From: Candidatus Marinamargulisbacteria bacterium SCGC AAA071-K20
GTDB lineage: Bacteria > Margulisbacteria > Marinamargulisbacteria > GCA-2716485 > AAA071-K20
Direction: 5' to 3'
Length of the DNA stretch: 10,045 nt
NCBI GenBank assembly: GCA_003265975.1
Contig: QFBU01000045.1
Coordinates: 1 to 10,045, forward strand
Position numbers and translations under genes: made by a program. Shown here one piece after another: positions 1 through 9,005 of this stretch. The notes under the pieces are model-generated. The model was not told where the DNA came from, did no database searches, and worked only from the letters and a program-made list of their open reading frames with translations. Each line of letters opens with the position of its first letter. The stretch's first letter is position 1.

Positions 1-3000
1 TTTCTAAGTTAAATAGAAGTTGTGGGTTAGAGATATCAAACGTTAAGTTTATGGGTGGGTTAGCGTCTCCAATTCTAGCTAGAATCATCTGATGCATCAT
101 AGTGCGTGCTTCTATAGGAATACTTTGTTGTTGTGCTTCTGACAGTAAAGAAAAAGACTTTTTTGTTCCTCTATTTTTTGGATTCGATATAAACGTTTCT
201 ATGGCGCGACTTAAGTCTGTACACATGTCGTTTACTACTTGAGCAATCATGCCTTCTGCCATACCCGCTTGTGATTGATGTTGTATGTTATTGGTTAAGC
301 TAGCAATAAAGGCAAGACCTGGGCCATTTAATTTGCCTAGATCGTTTAAGCCAATCGATTCTGGACGAGCTGGCTTAGTTTGATTATATTTAATTAATAA
401 TGAATAAGCTACATTTTTTTGAGCGAGAGAAAACTGTTTACTTACAGTATCTACCTGGCTGTTATAGCGGTCCATTAAATGCTTGATACCATGTTCGAAA
501 GAAAATTCTGAACCAGCTGGATCATCTATGTTGTCAATTTCTGGGACATTGATAGCAATGAGCCTTAGACTGGTTTTTAGACGAGCAAGATCTTTCTTAA
601 AGTTTTCAAATGACAAAGATCGAGGAAGCCCTTTCTTAGACAACTCTTGTTGGCTAGCCTCAATTTTTAGCTGTAAGGCCTTTTGATATTGGCTTAGTAC
701 GCTGTCTAGATGTCTGTCGAATACGCCCCTATCTGAGTTCTTTGGTGTAATATTCCCAAGTATTTCAATTTGAGTTTCTAATTGTTTTAAATATTTATTT
801 AGACCGGCTACCGTGTCTTTATCAGCTTCTGTACTAATTTCACCGTTACGTATTTCCCAAGAAGCGATGTCGGGTTGATCTTGGATTTCTACCCCTTTTC
901 CAGCCGCTAAAAAAGCCATAGATATAGGTTCTGACTTTAAACGATCGGCGGTCTCTAACGTTTTTCTTTGCGTTCGGGCTAATAAAACAGACTGCCTAGT
1001 TGTAATATATTGACGAGATGGAAGAAATTTTTCTGTTTGCTCAAACAGTCCTTTAACATCAAGTTGAAAAATACCACTTCCTACTGGGAATTCTCTTTCC
1101 ACAGAGGTTGGAAATTTGTCGTCAGTGTTAGCCTTAATTTCGTCATAAAGGTCTTGTAATAATTGTTCGTAAGGTAAATCACCTTTAAGGTACGTTGGGT
1201 TTGCTTTTAATTTAAGGGTTAAGGCTTTTTCAAAAAGCTCGAAGGTGTGTATTACCCCTTCATAGAGAGTTTCTTTCCCTTTGGCGGTGAATCTACCGTG
1301 AGCCAGCCCTACTTTGTATTGTCTTAACTCACTCATCACTTCCCTAACCGTTTTTGTTTCGCCGGTGTTAGTGATGGTTCGTTCTATTGTTGATTTTGTT
1401 TTCAATATTTTTTCTAAAGTCTCGTTTTCTTTGGCATACAAAGCTAAGCTTCTTTCGAGTTCTTTAAGATCGTCTACGGCCATCATTATATTTTCTACTT
1501 TTGTGTCTAAGGCTACTCCACGATCTATACCGTAAGAGGTGGCTAGAGTATCCTCTACTCGTTGTCGAGTAAGTTCTGACAGAGACTTTGACCTCATGGA
1601 CTGTATTAATACAGACAAGTCACCTCTAAAAGCTTTGGTGTGAGCTGTCTTTACTTCTACTGTATCTTTTGGGTTAGACACTAGTAGTTGGTTTAGAAGA
1701 TCGTCTAGTTCTTCACCAATCAAAGGCCCAGCAGCAGCGCTTGCCCAATTAGTAAAAGCGGGTAAGTCTTCAATGTTTCCAAATGTAGTGCTCATATGGT
1801 CTTGAAGCGTTTTTGCAAATTGAAATTGTCTTAGTTGGAATAGTAGCTCCGCTTTAGTTTGTTCTTGGTCGATAGTTGCTTCTATTACACTAGACAAATT
1901 AGTAATGAGAAGCTGTAAGAATGTAGTGTCGTTTAGAAGCGCTAAACTTAGAGTGTCATTTGTTTTTTTGCCGATAAAAGGCTTATGAGCCTTAAGGGAG
2001 GTTATCTCTTCTGCTAGATCTTCATCTAAACCCTTAGTACCTATGTAAGTTATTAGGCCATCAATTTCGCCTTCATTAACTAAAAGAGCATCCATTTTTC
2101 CTTTAGCTTCTTCTTTTGTACATGTATGTCCTCCATCGTCTGAGTCTCTTTCTACTATATGAGCAATAATAGTATCTAAAAATAATTTTTGTTGTCCGGT
2201 TTGGGTTGCTACCGGGGGATGTATACCAGTGAAACGTGACAAAGATAATTCTTCTGGGTTTATTCCCGCAGGACTTAGCGCCCTAAGTTTTTCTTTGAAA
2301 GTAGCTACTAATTCGTCAGTCGCTCTAAACGTGTCTAAATTTAATTCTCTAGCCATTCCTCTAAGCCCGTTTACAAAATTATGTACTTGGGCGACGTTTA
2401 GAGTGGCCTCTGGACTTCCAATATTCTTTGGTTCAATCGACCCAAAGAATCGTGATACCTCTTGTATATTTGTGTCAGATATTCCCCGAGTGAATACCCC
2501 TAAATGGGTTTGTTGTAAGTGTATTTTAGCTTTTAGTTGATCGCTAATAAGGGTTGGAATCTCTGATGTTAATTGTGTAATTAAAGTAGCTGTTTTAAGT
2601 ACAGGTATATTATTTAAGTCGCTCAGAGAAAGATCGAATTTTCCTAGCATATCTTTAAAATATTGCGTTAGCCCTGCCTTTTCTGCCTGGCTCATTTCTG
2701 TCATTGCTTCGTTTAGGAAAAGTGTCTCTGTTTTTTCTACACCGTCTACTATTGTCACTTTTTTGTATACAACCCCTAGTCGTTTATCAAATTCTAATAA
2801 GGGTGCGTTTTTGTCGCTGGACTCTATAAGGGTTCTAGTTATGTCAGTAGAGTGTGCTTTGGCGGTTCTAAGTTTGTCTCTAATAGCGTCTAGTTTTGAA
2901 TCTAGGGCTTTTATATTGTTTAGCTCTGTTTTCTCTTCTTCGGTGATAGTCCTTGCGGTTACTTTTGCTTCTAAGTCAGCTTTTCTAGCTTTTTGTTTTG

Positions 3001-6000
3001 TAATTTCTACAGGAATTAGCTTGGCCTGCTCTTCGGCTGCTGTTATAACTTCGTTTAAGTCTTGTAAATTTTTAACGACTGTTTCAATAAAATCAATACC
3101 TGGCTTAACAATTAACTTAAACTTGATAAATCTAGTAAGCCGGGTTGCTGCGGTGTTAAGTACTTGTTGAGCAATGTCTAATCGCTCACTTTCGACTAGT
3201 GTTGGAAATCTTTCTCCGGCACGTTTTCTGTCGTCTATTGCTTCGTCGGCTTTAGTTTTAAAGTTTTTACTACCTTCAATAGACCGCTGTAGCGCGCCTT
3301 TGGCTTTACCCGTTTTGGCGCCAAGTTCAAATATATCCTTTAAAGTGTGTGCTAACTTTAAAGTACCATTATGAAAAGTAACGAACTCTGCTATACCGCT
3401 ATCTGCCTCTCCGAGCTTGTCGAAGTCATATGCTTCCGGTCCATCCAGTTGAGCGTGAATCTCTCTTAATATTAATTCTGTTTGTAGGTCCATCGTAATG
3501 CCAGTTGCATTGGCTAGCATTTGACTTAAATCGCTACTCGCCTGGCCAATGTTTTTGTAAAATTTCTTTTTTTGTGGCGTAGTCATTTTGTCAAACCGCT
3601 TGTTTTCTTGGGTCATATAGTCACCAAGTGCGTTTACTTGGCGTAATACTTGCCTTGAGTCTACATCGGCCATTGATCTTGACACCTTGATTCCAAATAA
3701 ATTGCCATTATTCATATCAACAACTTGTCCACGGTTCACTCTCATCTTAATGGTGGTTTTTTTCCCGTCTCTAAGTACTTTTAAACTCACAACTCCTCTT
3801 TTTGGGACCGCCGCAGATTTAAGTTTGTCTAGAGAGGCATTTTCAACTTTCACGCTTCCAATTTGCAAAATAAGATCGCCTACTTCTAGATCTGTCTCTG
3901 TTGATGAGGTCTTAACCATTAAAATAGGGCTACTCGCTCCCCGTGTAAGGGCACGTCCCATAGCTGAAGAAAGCGTTACAAATCCAGGTGGATCTCCCTC
4001 CAATAATTTACGGTGACTTGGTATTGTTTTTATATTAAGTTCTTGTTTTGCGGTAACTTGAAATTCTTCTCTTCTGCTTAAATAGGTTTCTAACTCTTGT
4101 AATACGCTTGCCGCTGTTGGAGCGCCTCCACTTACGGCCATAATGTTTCTGATATAGGTGTTAACTTTACCCATAAAGGCAGCGTCCGCGTCTACTGCAA
4201 GAGGCATGGTCGCTGGGTTTCCATCAGAATATAATTTATTAAATCTCTCGTTTAGCTTGGTTCGGCTTTTATCGGTCATTACTTCATGTTGATCAGCCCT
4301 AGAACAAGCGCCTAAACCGCCACATAGTTCGTCCAAAATCGCCACTAATTTAGCAGGGTTTGTAAAGTCTTCGTGAGGAGCTACTTCAGCAAAATCGGGA
4401 CTGTTTAGTAAGGGACGTCCTATGTCTCTCATTCTGGAGTCAAACTTAGCGCCTGCAAATGCGTCATTTTGCTGAGTTAGCATCACAGAACATTGTCTTA
4501 CTGTAGTTGTAGCTAACCTGCTTATTTGAGAAAACAGTCTAGTACCAGCGTCTACGCGTTCTTGTTTTTGATCCACTATACCTTTAGTTTTTTTCTGTTC
4601 TACTAGATCTGCCTTTAGTCTCACAATGTCTGACTTGAAAGCTGTTCTCTGCTTGGCGAGGCTTATTAGTTGTTCTAGCTGTTCTCTTCTAAGAGGAGGG
4701 GCCCCATCTTCCCGTGCAGTAGTTAGCGCGGCCATCCAGTTCTCTAATGAGAGTGGTGTTCCGTCAGCATTTATACTACCAATAGAGGTTACTAATCCCG
4801 CTATTTGACCACCTATTTGACCTACACCTGGACCCACTCTATTCTCAAGGTGAGTAATTTCCCCTTCAATTTGATCAATTTGAACTTGAGTGGCTGCCAT
4901 AAGTTCGTTTAACTGGTCTGGATGAACGATGTCTAAAAGAGCACTCATCACGGACGCTAACTGAGCGTCAACACCACCGGCGATACCGGCAAAAGGCCCA
5001 GCTTCAAGTTTTAATTTTAAGGCGTCTGTAAACTCCGTAAGTCGATCGCCAGTAAGTTTTGTAAATACTATTTTTCCTGTAAATTTTGGTGATCCAGAGG
5101 CGTCTTCCACAGCTGCGCCTGAAGCATCGAGTTGGGGTTCTTTTACAAATAAACTTTCTAATACTTGTTCCATTACCGCTTGTCTTGTGAGGAGCTCGGT
5201 TAAACAGTTTGCTGCAATGTCTCGTGCCTCTGCAGCTGGAACTCCTGCGGCCGTTAATCTTACTTCTATACTCCTAACCTCTGCAGCTGGAGGGGCCGCG
5301 GGTATACCAGCATGCATTAGTCCTATATCAGCGGTACTTTTTGCACATAATTTACCTTCTCTCATTTCCATTAATGGAGACTCTTCCATCAGTTTTGTCA
5401 TGACGGCTTCTACGGTGTCTTTGTGAGTACCAAAGCTTTCACCAGTAATCCCAAACTCTAAAAGTTGGTCTAGAGCCTGCGCCCCAAATTGATTGACCAT
5501 GGCCAGTTGGTCCTCAAGCCCGTAGTCTTCTAGTCTTTCGTGGTCAGTAAATTCTTTAAATACACTAACTGGATCAAGAACAGTTGAAAATTGTTGATTT
5601 AAATTATCAATTATAGCTTCAAACGATTTTCTTTTACTGGCCTTAAGCGATGTGCGTTTTAAACCTATACTTAATTGTTTTTTTGCTTGAAGGGTTACTT
5701 CTTCTGTAAGTGTTCTTTTTGGAGCAGGTATTGGGGCAGCAACGGCGCCTTCATCTGCAGACACAGCACCAGACAAAAGAGCATCAACTTTAAACGATTC
5801 TGTTGCTAAGTTTCTTTCAATACTAAGGGCTGCTACTTGAATATTATCGAGTTCGGTTTTTATGGACGCTAAACTGGCCTCAATCTCCTCAATCCCCTCA
5901 ATATCTGCTAAGTCTGTTGCATTTTGGCTTAGCTGGAAGGTAATCCTACTAATATCTTCGTAGTTAGAGTCTGCTAATAAATGCGGGATGTCTTTAGTGA

Positions 6001-7972
6001 AAGCAGTCAGCCGCTTTTTGAATCCTTCTACATCGGCATTATCTTCCTTACCCATACTTATTGTAAACGACGCTAACTTATCGGTAGCTTTATTAATAGC
6101 TTTTTCGCCCTTACGTGTCTTACTATTTGTAACTTTATGAAATGTCCCCGTATCTCCATAAGCAGCTACAACGACTTTCCCTTTAAATTTACTCATTAAG
6201 CTCACTACTACAGCGGCTTGTGGAGAATCCCCTTTTTGTAACACACTGTCTTTGAGTCGATTGATCATTTCAAACGGCCCATTTTTAGGATCATCTAGAC
6301 CTAGTTCGCTGTCTATAAAAAGTCCGGCCTCTTGTAGAATGGCGCGATGGTAGCTTAAATCAACTTGGTTGACGTCCTCTTCAAGAATTTGCTGCTCTTT
6401 TAAGGTAATGTATTCGTTTAAACTGTATAACGTTTGTTTAAGAGGTGGCAGACCGGCGAGGTCTCCATCATGGTCGCCTGCTGCATCAATCGTTGATAAT
6501 GGTTTACTAGAAAGTACTTCGTCTATTCCCTTTCCTTCTCGTCTTAACCCAGCAAGCATTAAGAAATCGCGGTCGTATTTTTTACTTGCTTTTACATTTT
6601 TAATGATCGAACTTAAATCAATATCAGGAATAGTACTAGTAAATGCGTGGCCATCTAAGAGGGCAAGGTCTTCAAAGTGAAACATCGGAACACTTAGTGC
6701 GTCAGTAAAGGCTCTTGCTGCACCTGCTTCGTTTAGTTTGCCGCTTTCAAATTTAGCGGCAATATTTTTAATTATTATAGTAACGAGTGATTTTAAACGG
6801 TCACCAAACTCAGCTTGATCTTGGGTAGTTTTTCTTAAGTTAATAAGTTTTTGTGATTTATCTTCTATCATTTTAACTAGAACTTCACCATTAAAAACAC
6901 CTGGCTTTCTGGCGGTTCCAGCAGAGGCGGGTTGAATCCCGGAGTCTAGGGCGGATATCCATTCTAGTTGTTCTTGATCTTGATCTTGATCAGCCACACC
7001 TCCAAAAGTATGCTCTTGGATAGTTGTAAGTAGTAGAGTTTCGAACGAATCTCTAAATTCATCGGTGGTATGGCGTGCGTCTGGATTAAAAATTTCTGTA
7101 CAGAAATCTAGAAGAGCTTCTTTAGTACCGCCTTTTAAATGATCTTGAATCTGAGTTTTGAATATTGAAGAAGCTAGCTTTTGTCCCGCCTCTCCAAAAA
7201 TTTCTGTTAAACACATTAAACGTTCTAGTTCCTTAGTAAAGTTTTCTTTCTTTACACGGTCTCCAGCGCCCGTGTCTACTAAGTGAGTAAATGTCCCGTC
7301 TGCTGCTGTTGTTAGAAATTTTTCAAGCTCTGGCCCATGGAGGTCTGATAACACTTCTGTTTGGTCGATTAGTTGAGCTAAAGCTTTCTGCAACAGTTCT
7401 ACGTTTGCACCGCCACGATTGTCAAACCAAGTAAGCACCTCTTGTAAGTGGGAAGTTTTTTCTTCTTTAGTGGCAGAATCTTTTCCTTTAATAACTTCAA
7501 AAATGACCTGGGTTGTTAATAAATTAGTACTTGCTAACTTGTCGTCAGAGGTGGCTGCTGGTTTGTTAAATTGAGAAAATAATGTGTCTAATAATTCATG
7601 AGTTGGCTTGTTACCCATTTCTTTAACTATCATTTTGGCTACGGATTGTAGTACGTCTTGTTTTACTTTTGGTATCTCTGTAGCTGGTGTTGTAGTTTTT
7701 CCTACCTGCGTGATGTCGTTTCCACAATTGTCTTTGAGGGCCGTATTTGCATCTTTTAAAAAGGCGAGTAGTTCTGACGTGTTACTTCTATGCCCTCTGA
7801 CGTCGCTACTAAAATAGTCTTTTTTAATTTTAGCAGCAACCTGCTTCGCTGAATTCTCAGTAAATGAGCCTTTTAATGGAGCTGAACCGGCGGTATTTCT
7901 ATTCCAACGATCGCTAAAATCACGTGGTCGTAATGGCGCTGCTAACCCAGAAATGCATTTATCCTCTCGCCC
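1..7972 (-). CDS. giant helical protein with a PDZ-like domain, partial (3' end beyond window)
   Basis: One minus-strand frame is open for 2,657 codons, from just after a TAA at 7975-7973 to the left edge, with no stop seen. Residues here are numbered from 7972. I read the frame through and it looks like protein throughout: charged, amphipathic and helical, rich in K, E, D, L, T and Q, with about eleven Cys and six Trp. Recognisable parts are Ala/Pro-rich hinges near residues 740-750 and 895-920, an uncharged glycine-rich segment at 1046-1069, a PDZ-like domain at about 1330-1411 and coiled coil at about 1630-1705. I saw no signal peptide and no ordinary transmembrane helix, so it is probably cytoplasmic, though the missing C terminus could carry a secretion or anchoring signal. 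The first ATG in frame is at 7633-7631; the 113 codons before it have no ATG, GTG or TTG but still look coding, so the true N terminus is probably the overlapping ORF at 8106-7942. Function unknown; a structural, scaffolding or effector role is only a guess. Confidence 0.9.
2860..3085 (-). other. coiled-coil stretch in the giant protein
   Basis: About 75 residues (roughly 1630-1705) are almost continuously helical and highly charged, with Leu/Ile/Val at heptad-like intervals: NLQDLNEVITAAEEQAKL, then ITKQKARKADLEAKV, and later EEEKTELNNIKALDSKLDAI. A single Pro (in LIPVEI) breaks it. It points to an elongated or oligomeric architecture. Read by eye; no coiled-coil score was computed. Confidence 0.55.
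3740..3985 (-). other. PDZ-like domain within the giant protein
   Basis: Residues about 1330-1411 of the giant frame match the PDZ pattern of bacterial periplasmic proteases and scaffolds. The stretch reads ILMVKTSSTETDLEVGDLIL, then QIGSVKV as the 'vnG-x-xV' strand, a short helix (NASLDKLKSAA), and the closing strands VVSLKVLRDGKKTTIKMRV. The Gly-Asp of 'VGDLIL' (residues 1365-1366) and the 'VLRDGK' turn are the family hallmarks. Usual PDZ length is 80-100 residues, which fits. PDZ domains bind C-terminal tails or internal strands of partner proteins. No protease domain was recognised beside it, so a binding or assembly role is more likely than proteolysis. The assignment is by motif and predicted strand order only. 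Confidence 0.65.
4766..4837 (-). other. uncharged glycine-rich (glycine-zipper-like) segment
   Basis: Residues 1046-1069 of the giant frame have no charged residue. They begin VGPGVGQIGGQIAGLV and continue TSIGSINA, with Gly-x3-Gly spacing and a hydrophobic face. The segment follows a heptad-like helix (QVQIDQIEGEITHLENRV). Glycine zippers occur in pore-forming and membrane-associated proteins. This one is only mildly hydrophobic and could equally be a packed helix-turn-helix in a soluble bundle. Confidence 0.4.
5227..5291 (-). repeat. direct repeat of CCTCTGCAGCTGGA in an Ala/Pro-rich hinge
   Basis: A perfect 14-nt direct repeat occurs at 5227-5240 and 5278-5291, 51 nt (17 codons) apart and in frame. 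On the minus strand each copy encodes PAAE, in GIPAAPPAAEVRS and GVPAAEARD. The surrounding stretch is locally more G+C-rich and Ala/Pro-rich than the rest of the gene and looks like a hinge between helical domains. Recombination between copies would remove 17 codons in frame. Confidence 0.7.
6974..6991 (-). repeat. three tandem copies of TTGATC
   Basis: Three perfect, contiguous 6-nt units (TTGATC on the plus strand) lie inside the giant gene and encode alternating Asp-Gln, extending into DQDQDQEQ. A 6-nt unit keeps frame when copy number changes, so the repeat can vary in length without breaking the gene. It probably marks a flexible acidic linker. Confidence 0.7.
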
Positions 7973-8106
7973 TTAGGCGTATATTCCCCTTTTATTGAAA
8001 ACTCTCTAGGCTTGTAGGTTCGCCATGTTAGGCTGCTTACACTCATACTATCGACTTTAGAATCTCTTCGTATGTATCTATTTTTACTGTTATAAATAAT
8101 TATCAT
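7942..8106 (-). CDS. 54-codon ORF, probable frame-shifted N terminus of the giant gene
   Basis: This ORF starts at ATG 8106-8104, has a second in-frame ATG at 8046 (MSVSSLTW...), and ends at TAG 7944-7942. It overlaps the open frame of the giant gene by about 30 nt, in a frame that a single -1 step would join to it. A join near the end would read ...NAFLG followed by LAAPLRPRDF. The second half (TWRTYKPREFSIKGEYTPKG) is basic and not low-complexity, as expected of real protein. No start codon exists for the giant frame nearby, which supports this being its N terminus and not an independent small gene. There is no close Shine-Dalgarno for either ATG; the strong GGAGGAA lies 27 nt upstream of ATG 8106. 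It could instead be a leader peptide. Confidence 0.5.
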   Translation of the reverse strand: MIIIYNSKNRYIRRDSKVDSMSVSSLTWRTYKPREFSIKGEYTPKGERINAFLG

Positions 8107-8224
8107 TGGTATTACTCATTATTATACACTAAGTTCCTCCTCAAGTTATACATAAAGGCTTACCCATATAAATGAATAAATAAACATGTACTTTTTAGGT
8201 ACTTATAGTTGGATACAGATAGGT
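8107..8224 (-). other. non-coding leader between dapB and the giant gene
   Basis: This A+T-rich spacer follows the dapB stop. It holds a strong Shine-Dalgarno (8140-8134) and, just after it, a TATAAT hexamer at 8126-8121 that could serve as a -10 box, but no convincing -35 sits about 17 nt upstream of it. Two mini-ORFs lie here: GTG 8129 (5 codons, stop at 8114-8112) and ATG 8119 (9 codons, stop at 8092-8090). The only inverted repeat I saw is a four-base GTAC pair around 8200-8186, too weak for a terminator, so read-through from dapB into the giant gene is possible. Confidence 0.5.
8134..8140 (-). promoter_or_regulatory. strong Shine-Dalgarno GGAGGAA upstream of the giant gene
   Basis: GGAGGAA reads on the minus strand and is close to a perfect anti-16S match. 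It sits 4 nt before GTG 8129, 14 nt before ATG 8119 and 27 nt before ATG 8106. The only start at ordinary spacing is GTG 8129, which opens a frame of just five codons ending 5 nt before ATG 8106. Either ribosomes re-initiate at 8106, or the sequence between is altered relative to a functional gene. Confidence 0.6.
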
Positions 8225-8971
8225 TTAGCTGGAGAATAGAATGTTTTCTAGGCCGTAGGTAAGCCCTGTAGTGGCGCCAATTTTTTTGATACAGACTATA
8301 AGCCCAGGCATAAAGGCCTCTCTTGATATTGTGTCGTGGCTTAAGGTAAGTTTTTGACCCTGTGCGCCAAATATTACAGACTGATCGGCAACATGACCCG
8401 GTAAGCGTACTGAATGAATAGGAATATTGTTCTTGGTAGCGCCTCTGGCTCCCTCAATAATTTCTGTTTCGTCTAGAGGCGTACTATTAATTTCTGAATT
8501 ACCTTCGGCGATAAGCTCGGCTGTTTTTATGGCGGTGCCAGAAGGCGCATCGGCTTTTTTGTCGTGGTGATATTCTATAATCTCTACTCGTTCCATGTAC
8601 TTACTGGCTTCTTTTGCAAATTTCATCATTAAAATGGCGCCAATTGCAAAGTTTGGAATCACAAAAACACCCTTGTTATTGTCTTTAGCTAGCGTGTCTA
8701 AATTAGTTAATTGTTCTGTGGTGAGTCCGGTAGTGCCAATGACGGCGTGTGCTGATTTTAAAATGGATTTACAGTTTTCAAAAATGGTACTTGGGTGAGT
8801 TAAGTCGACCACTACATCAGGGTTCTTAGCTTGTATTACTTCAGAAAGAGAGTCGTTTTTGTCGGTTTGAGCCACTAGTGTTAAGTTTGCATCAGCGGTC
8901 ACTGCTTTCACAGCCTCTGTACCCATTTTTCCTAAATATCCATTAATGATTACCGTTGTCATAGGCATCAT
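8225..8971 (-). CDS. dapB: 4-hydroxy-tetrahydrodipicolinate reductase (dihydrodipicolinate reductase)
   Basis: DapB reduces the cyclic dihydrodipicolinate precursor with NAD(P)H in the cytoplasmic diaminopimelate/lysine pathway, feeding peptidoglycan and lysine synthesis. The 248 residues, at the short end of the family's usual 240-275, hold the N-terminal Rossmann motif NGYLGKMG (10-17), VVVDLTHP (53-60), IGTTG (78-82), PNFAIGA (106-112) and the signature EYHHDKKADAPSGTA (133-147). This includes the catalytic His pair (135-136), the Lys at 138-139 and the substrate-binding SGT (144-146). GARG (174-177) and HSVRLPGHVADQ (186-197) complete the C-terminal domain. Three in-frame ATGs (8971, 8968, 8962) lie at the start; the third gives MTTVIINGYLG, the N-terminal length usual in the family, and may be the real start. 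No clear Shine-Dalgarno precedes any of them. It lies 34 nt after tmk on the same strand; no other lysine-pathway gene is visible. Confidence 0.96.
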   Translation of the reverse strand: MMPMTTVIINGYLGKMGTEAVKAVTADANLTLVAQTDKNDSLSEVIQAKNPDVVVDLTHPSTIFENCKSILKSAHAVIGTTGLTTEQLTNLDTLAKDNNKGVFVIPNFAIGAILMMKFAKEASKYMERVEIIEYHHDKKADAPSGTAIKTAELIAEGNSEINSTPLDETEIIEGARGATKNNIPIHSVRLPGHVADQSVIFGAQGQKLTLSHDTISREAFMPGLIVCIKKIGATTGLTYGLENILFSS

Positions 8972-9005
8972 TGTAGCATAAAAAAAGAGTGTGATTATTT
9001 CGCGA

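Noticed and set aside
2763..3170. 135-codon plus-strand ORF, with several shorter ones in the same plus-strand frame between 483 and 7817
   Set aside because: All lie opposite the giant minus-strand gene in one fixed register. Their products are Ser/Leu/Phe-rich antisense translations of charged helical codons, with no recognisable domains, so they are shadows.
7631..7633. First in-frame ATG as the start of the giant gene
   Set aside because: The 113 codons upstream in the same frame read as plausible protein, and no Shine-Dalgarno stands before this ATG (the preceding bases encode QSVAK), so starting here would discard real coding sequence.
8121..8126. TATAAT as a promoter -10 box for the giant gene
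   Set aside because: No recognisable -35 lies at 16-18 nt, and in A+T-rich sequence such hexamers arise by chance; noted in the leader entry but not called as a promoter.
8184..8204. Possible dapB terminator from a GTAC...GTAC inverted repeat
   Set aside because: The stem is only four base pairs with a mismatch beside it and no strong T-run after it.
8595..8798. 67-codon plus-strand ORF inside dapB
   Set aside because: It is antisense to well-conserved DapB motifs and has no independent coding evidence.
8980..8986. Seven-T run between tmk and dapB as an intrinsic terminator
   Set aside because: No G+C-rich hairpin precedes it in the 33-nt gap.
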